Positions 60,811 to 64,000 of a DNA stretch of 64,000 nt are shown piece after piece. This stretch comes from Bacteroidales bacterium (GTDB lineage Bacteria > Bacteroidota > Bacteroidia > Bacteroidales > UBA932), in assembly GCA_017395045.1 (NCBI GenBank), contig JAFPWG010000006.1, forward strand, positions 37,467 through 101,466, written 5' to 3'. A program made the translations under genes and the position numbers. The notes under the pieces are model-generated. The model was given only the letters and a program-made list of their open reading frames with translations, was not told where the DNA came from and searched no databases. Numbering within the stretch: position 1 is the first letter of the stretch; each line of letters opens with the position of its first letter.

Positions 60811-61097
60811 TTGTCTTATGATTGAAGTTGTATGTTCCATCTGTTTGTAAGTGCTACAAAAACTACACCGTAGCCGGCCCGAGGCTAACTTTTGTGTATT
60901 AGTTTATTAGTACACTGCAAAGTTACAAAGATTTTTCTTACTTGCAAATAATTCCAACTAAATATTATTTAATGCTCTCTTGAATGCAAAGATAGTAAAT
61001 ATTTATTGAAATACAATAATTCTTATAAAAAAATCAATAAATTTGGAAAAACGACTGGAATTCCCTTACTTTGCATACAGTATAAGTTTTCCTTATC
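60811..61097 (-). promoter_or_regulatory. AT-rich divergent control region between M16 and lysR
   Basis: This 287-nt gap is much more AT-rich than its surroundings. On the minus strand there are two -7 matches, TAACTTTG (60925-60918) and TATCTTTG (60995-60988), which would give M16 leaders of about 105 and 175 nt. A small stem TAGCC/GGCTA lies at 60872-60888. LysR-type binding sites (T-N11-A) are too degenerate to call by eye. No ORF is visible. Confidence 0.5.
61066..61073 (+). promoter_or_regulatory. Weak -7 promoter element of lysR
   Basis: TTACTTTG matches TAnnTTTG at seven of eight positions, 24 nt before the lysR ATG. Confidence 0.45.
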
Positions 61098-61898
61098 ATG
61101 CTGGACGATTTCAGATTACGTGTCTTCATGACAGTCGCTGCGGAAAGCAGCTTCACCCGGGCCGCGCAGCATCTGGGCGTGTCCCAGCCCGCCGTGAGCC
61201 AGAACATCGCGGAACTGGAGCGGCAGGTAGGCAGGGCCCTCTTCGAACGGAAAAGGGGAGAGGTTACACTGACGGCCGAAGGATACGTATTCAAGGATTA
61301 CGCGGCGAAGATCCTTCACTGGTACGACGCGGCGGACGCCCTCTTCGGCAGCGCTGGCAAGATGACGGTGAACCGGCCTGTCCGTATCGCCACGACTTCC
61401 TTCGTCGCTACGCATCTTCTGCCCGACCTGCTGAAGGACCTTCTTGCCGTCACGGCGACCAGTTTCGTCATCGACACCTATCCTGAGCCCGCCTTTCCCG
61501 AATCGATGGAGGCCGACCTCTATTTCTTTACGTCCGCGCGTAGGGAAACCCTGGACTTCGACGCCGGTTCGGTGGTCGGGACGGTCCAGGCCGCGCTTGT
61601 CACTGCCGGCCCCGACATCCCGGAAGAGCCCCGCTATGCCGTGTGGGCTCCTTACCGCCCGCTCGTGAGCCAGGACATGTACGCCCGGGCCGTCCTCGTC
61701 TCCGATTCCATCCCCACCCTGCTGGATCTTATCCGCGGCAACGCCAACCTCGTGGGCGTCCTTCCTTCCCAGGCCGCCACCGGGCTCGTTCTCCATCCCG
61801 ACCCGCTCCCGCACCTCCAGCAGGATCTCCACCTCCGGGTCTCCGAGGCCTTCTCCCGCACCGGCATCGCCCAGTGGCTGACCTCCCGCTTTGCATAG
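61098..61898 (+). CDS. LysR-family transcriptional regulator
   Basis: A 266-residue LysR-type regulator. Residues 1-60 are the winged HTH (FRLRVFMTVAAESSFTRAAQHL, quoted in part: SFTRAAQHLGVSQPAVSQ), followed by a helix and a substrate-binding domain. That domain is short: the protein is some 30 residues below the usual 295-300. It lies between the M16 protease and PFOR genes, both on the other strand, and may control either, as LysR regulators often act on divergent neighbours; the AT-rich gap towards M16 is the likely site. Confidence 0.92.
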   Translation: MLDDFRLRVFMTVAAESSFTRAAQHLGVSQPAVSQNIAELERQVGRALFERKRGEVTLTAEGYVFKDYAAKILHWYDAADALFGSAGKMTVNRPVRIATTSFVATHLLPDLLKDLLAVTATSFVIDTYPEPAFPESMEADLYFFTSARRETLDFDAGSVVGTVQAALVTAGPDIPEEPRYAVWAPYRPLVSQDMYARAVLVSDSIPTLLDLIRGNANLVGVLPSQAATGLVLHPDPLPHLQQDLHLRVSEAFSRTGIAQWLTSRFA

Positions 61899-61907
61899 AA
61901 ACAAAAT

Positions 61908-61928
61908 GACCGCCCCGGAGGGGGCGGC
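61908..61928. terminator. Hairpin between lysR and PFOR
   Basis: CCGCCCC (61910-61916) pairs with GGGGCGG (61921-61927) around GGAG. On the minus strand it is followed by TCATTTTGTTTC, a moderate terminator for PFOR; on the plus strand the tail is weak. Confidence 0.6.
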
Positions 61929-61952
61929 CATAGAAAGGTGCAAGGCTGGCGA

Positions 61953-64000
<2,048 letters not shown>

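Noticed and set aside
57799-60825. A 1008-codon open frame on the plus strand opposite the M16 protease, and similar long open frames opposite glmM (2039-3547), ntpI (6673-8556), ntpB (8496-10421) and the second GH3 (25368-27662)
   Set aside because: They are shadows caused by GC-rich codon use; the translations are low in structure, rich in Gly, Val, Asp and His, have no family motifs, and lie opposite well-supported genes.

Overview
The window is a gene-dense, GC-rich stretch of a chromosome from the phylum Bacteroidota, most likely an uncultured gut or rumen Bacteroidales. The evidence is the recurring promoter element TAnnTTTG (usually TATCTTTG) in front of many genes, the near absence of Shine-Dalgarno sequences, many secreted proteins whose signal peptides end in Ala-Gln, and family markers such as the DUF2764-containing V-type ATPase operon, DUF4831, DUF1573, a NamZ-like DUF1343 protein and a fused GH10 xylanase/CE1 esterase. 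The genus is a guess. I see no insertion sequences, prophage, CRISPR array, rRNA or replication origin.

Region 1 (1-6155): a YkvA-like membrane protein, tRNA-Glu(CTC), ribosomal protein L31 type B, a sugar-phosphate mutase (GlmM type) coupled to an unusual DUF1343 protein, an SPFH protein followed by a 55-residue ribbon-helix-helix protein, an AlkZ-related winged-helix protein and a small outer-membrane barrel. Region 2 (6184-16545): a seven-gene V/A-type ATPase operon (E, DUF2764, A, B, D, I, K), preceded by an ABC-F ATPase coupled to an Omp85-like barrel. Region 3 (16633-29075): plant cell-wall degradation, with a secreted xylanase-feruloyl esterase, a second CE1 esterase, two GH3 glycosidases and a cytoplasmic GH94 cellobiose phosphorylase, ending in a lipoamide dehydrogenase. 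No SusC/SusD pair is present.

Region 4 (29082-46761): porin, SerB, anaerobic ribonucleotide reductase NrdD/NrdG, a CBM9-like protein with TrkA, an M48 lipoprotein protease, a possible five-gene unit (peptide transporter, zeta-toxin-like kinase, TldD, TldE, glycosyltransferase), then a lipid A-type acyltransferase, a DUF4831 protein and dipeptidase PepD. Region 5 (46810-57617): HrpB helicase, the S6-S18-L9 ribosomal operon with a hairpin leader, a small membrane protein with HEWGH and ERWAD motifs behind a structured leader, ParE with two lipid-metabolism genes, a lipoprotein built from a duplicated domain and a DUF1573 lipoprotein. Region 6 (57662-64000): a 2[4Fe-4S] ferredoxin, an M16 protease, a LysR regulator and the C-terminal two thirds of pyruvate:ferredoxin oxidoreductase, cut by the window edge.

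Together the genes describe a strictly anaerobic polysaccharide fermenter: xylan and cellodextrins are cut outside or in the periplasm, cellobiose is phosphorolysed inside, pyruvate is oxidised with ferredoxin as acceptor, deoxynucleotides are made by an oxygen-sensitive reductase, and an ATPase whose ion-binding residues match a sodium pump links ATP to an ion gradient. The most interesting items are the intact Na+ site in the V-ATPase rotor, a V-ATPase operon without recognisable C and F subunits, several genes with promoters almost on the start codon (leaderless mRNA candidates), the HEWGH protein and its leader, and a DUF1343 protein that lacks a signal peptide and the usual SPEHG motif.
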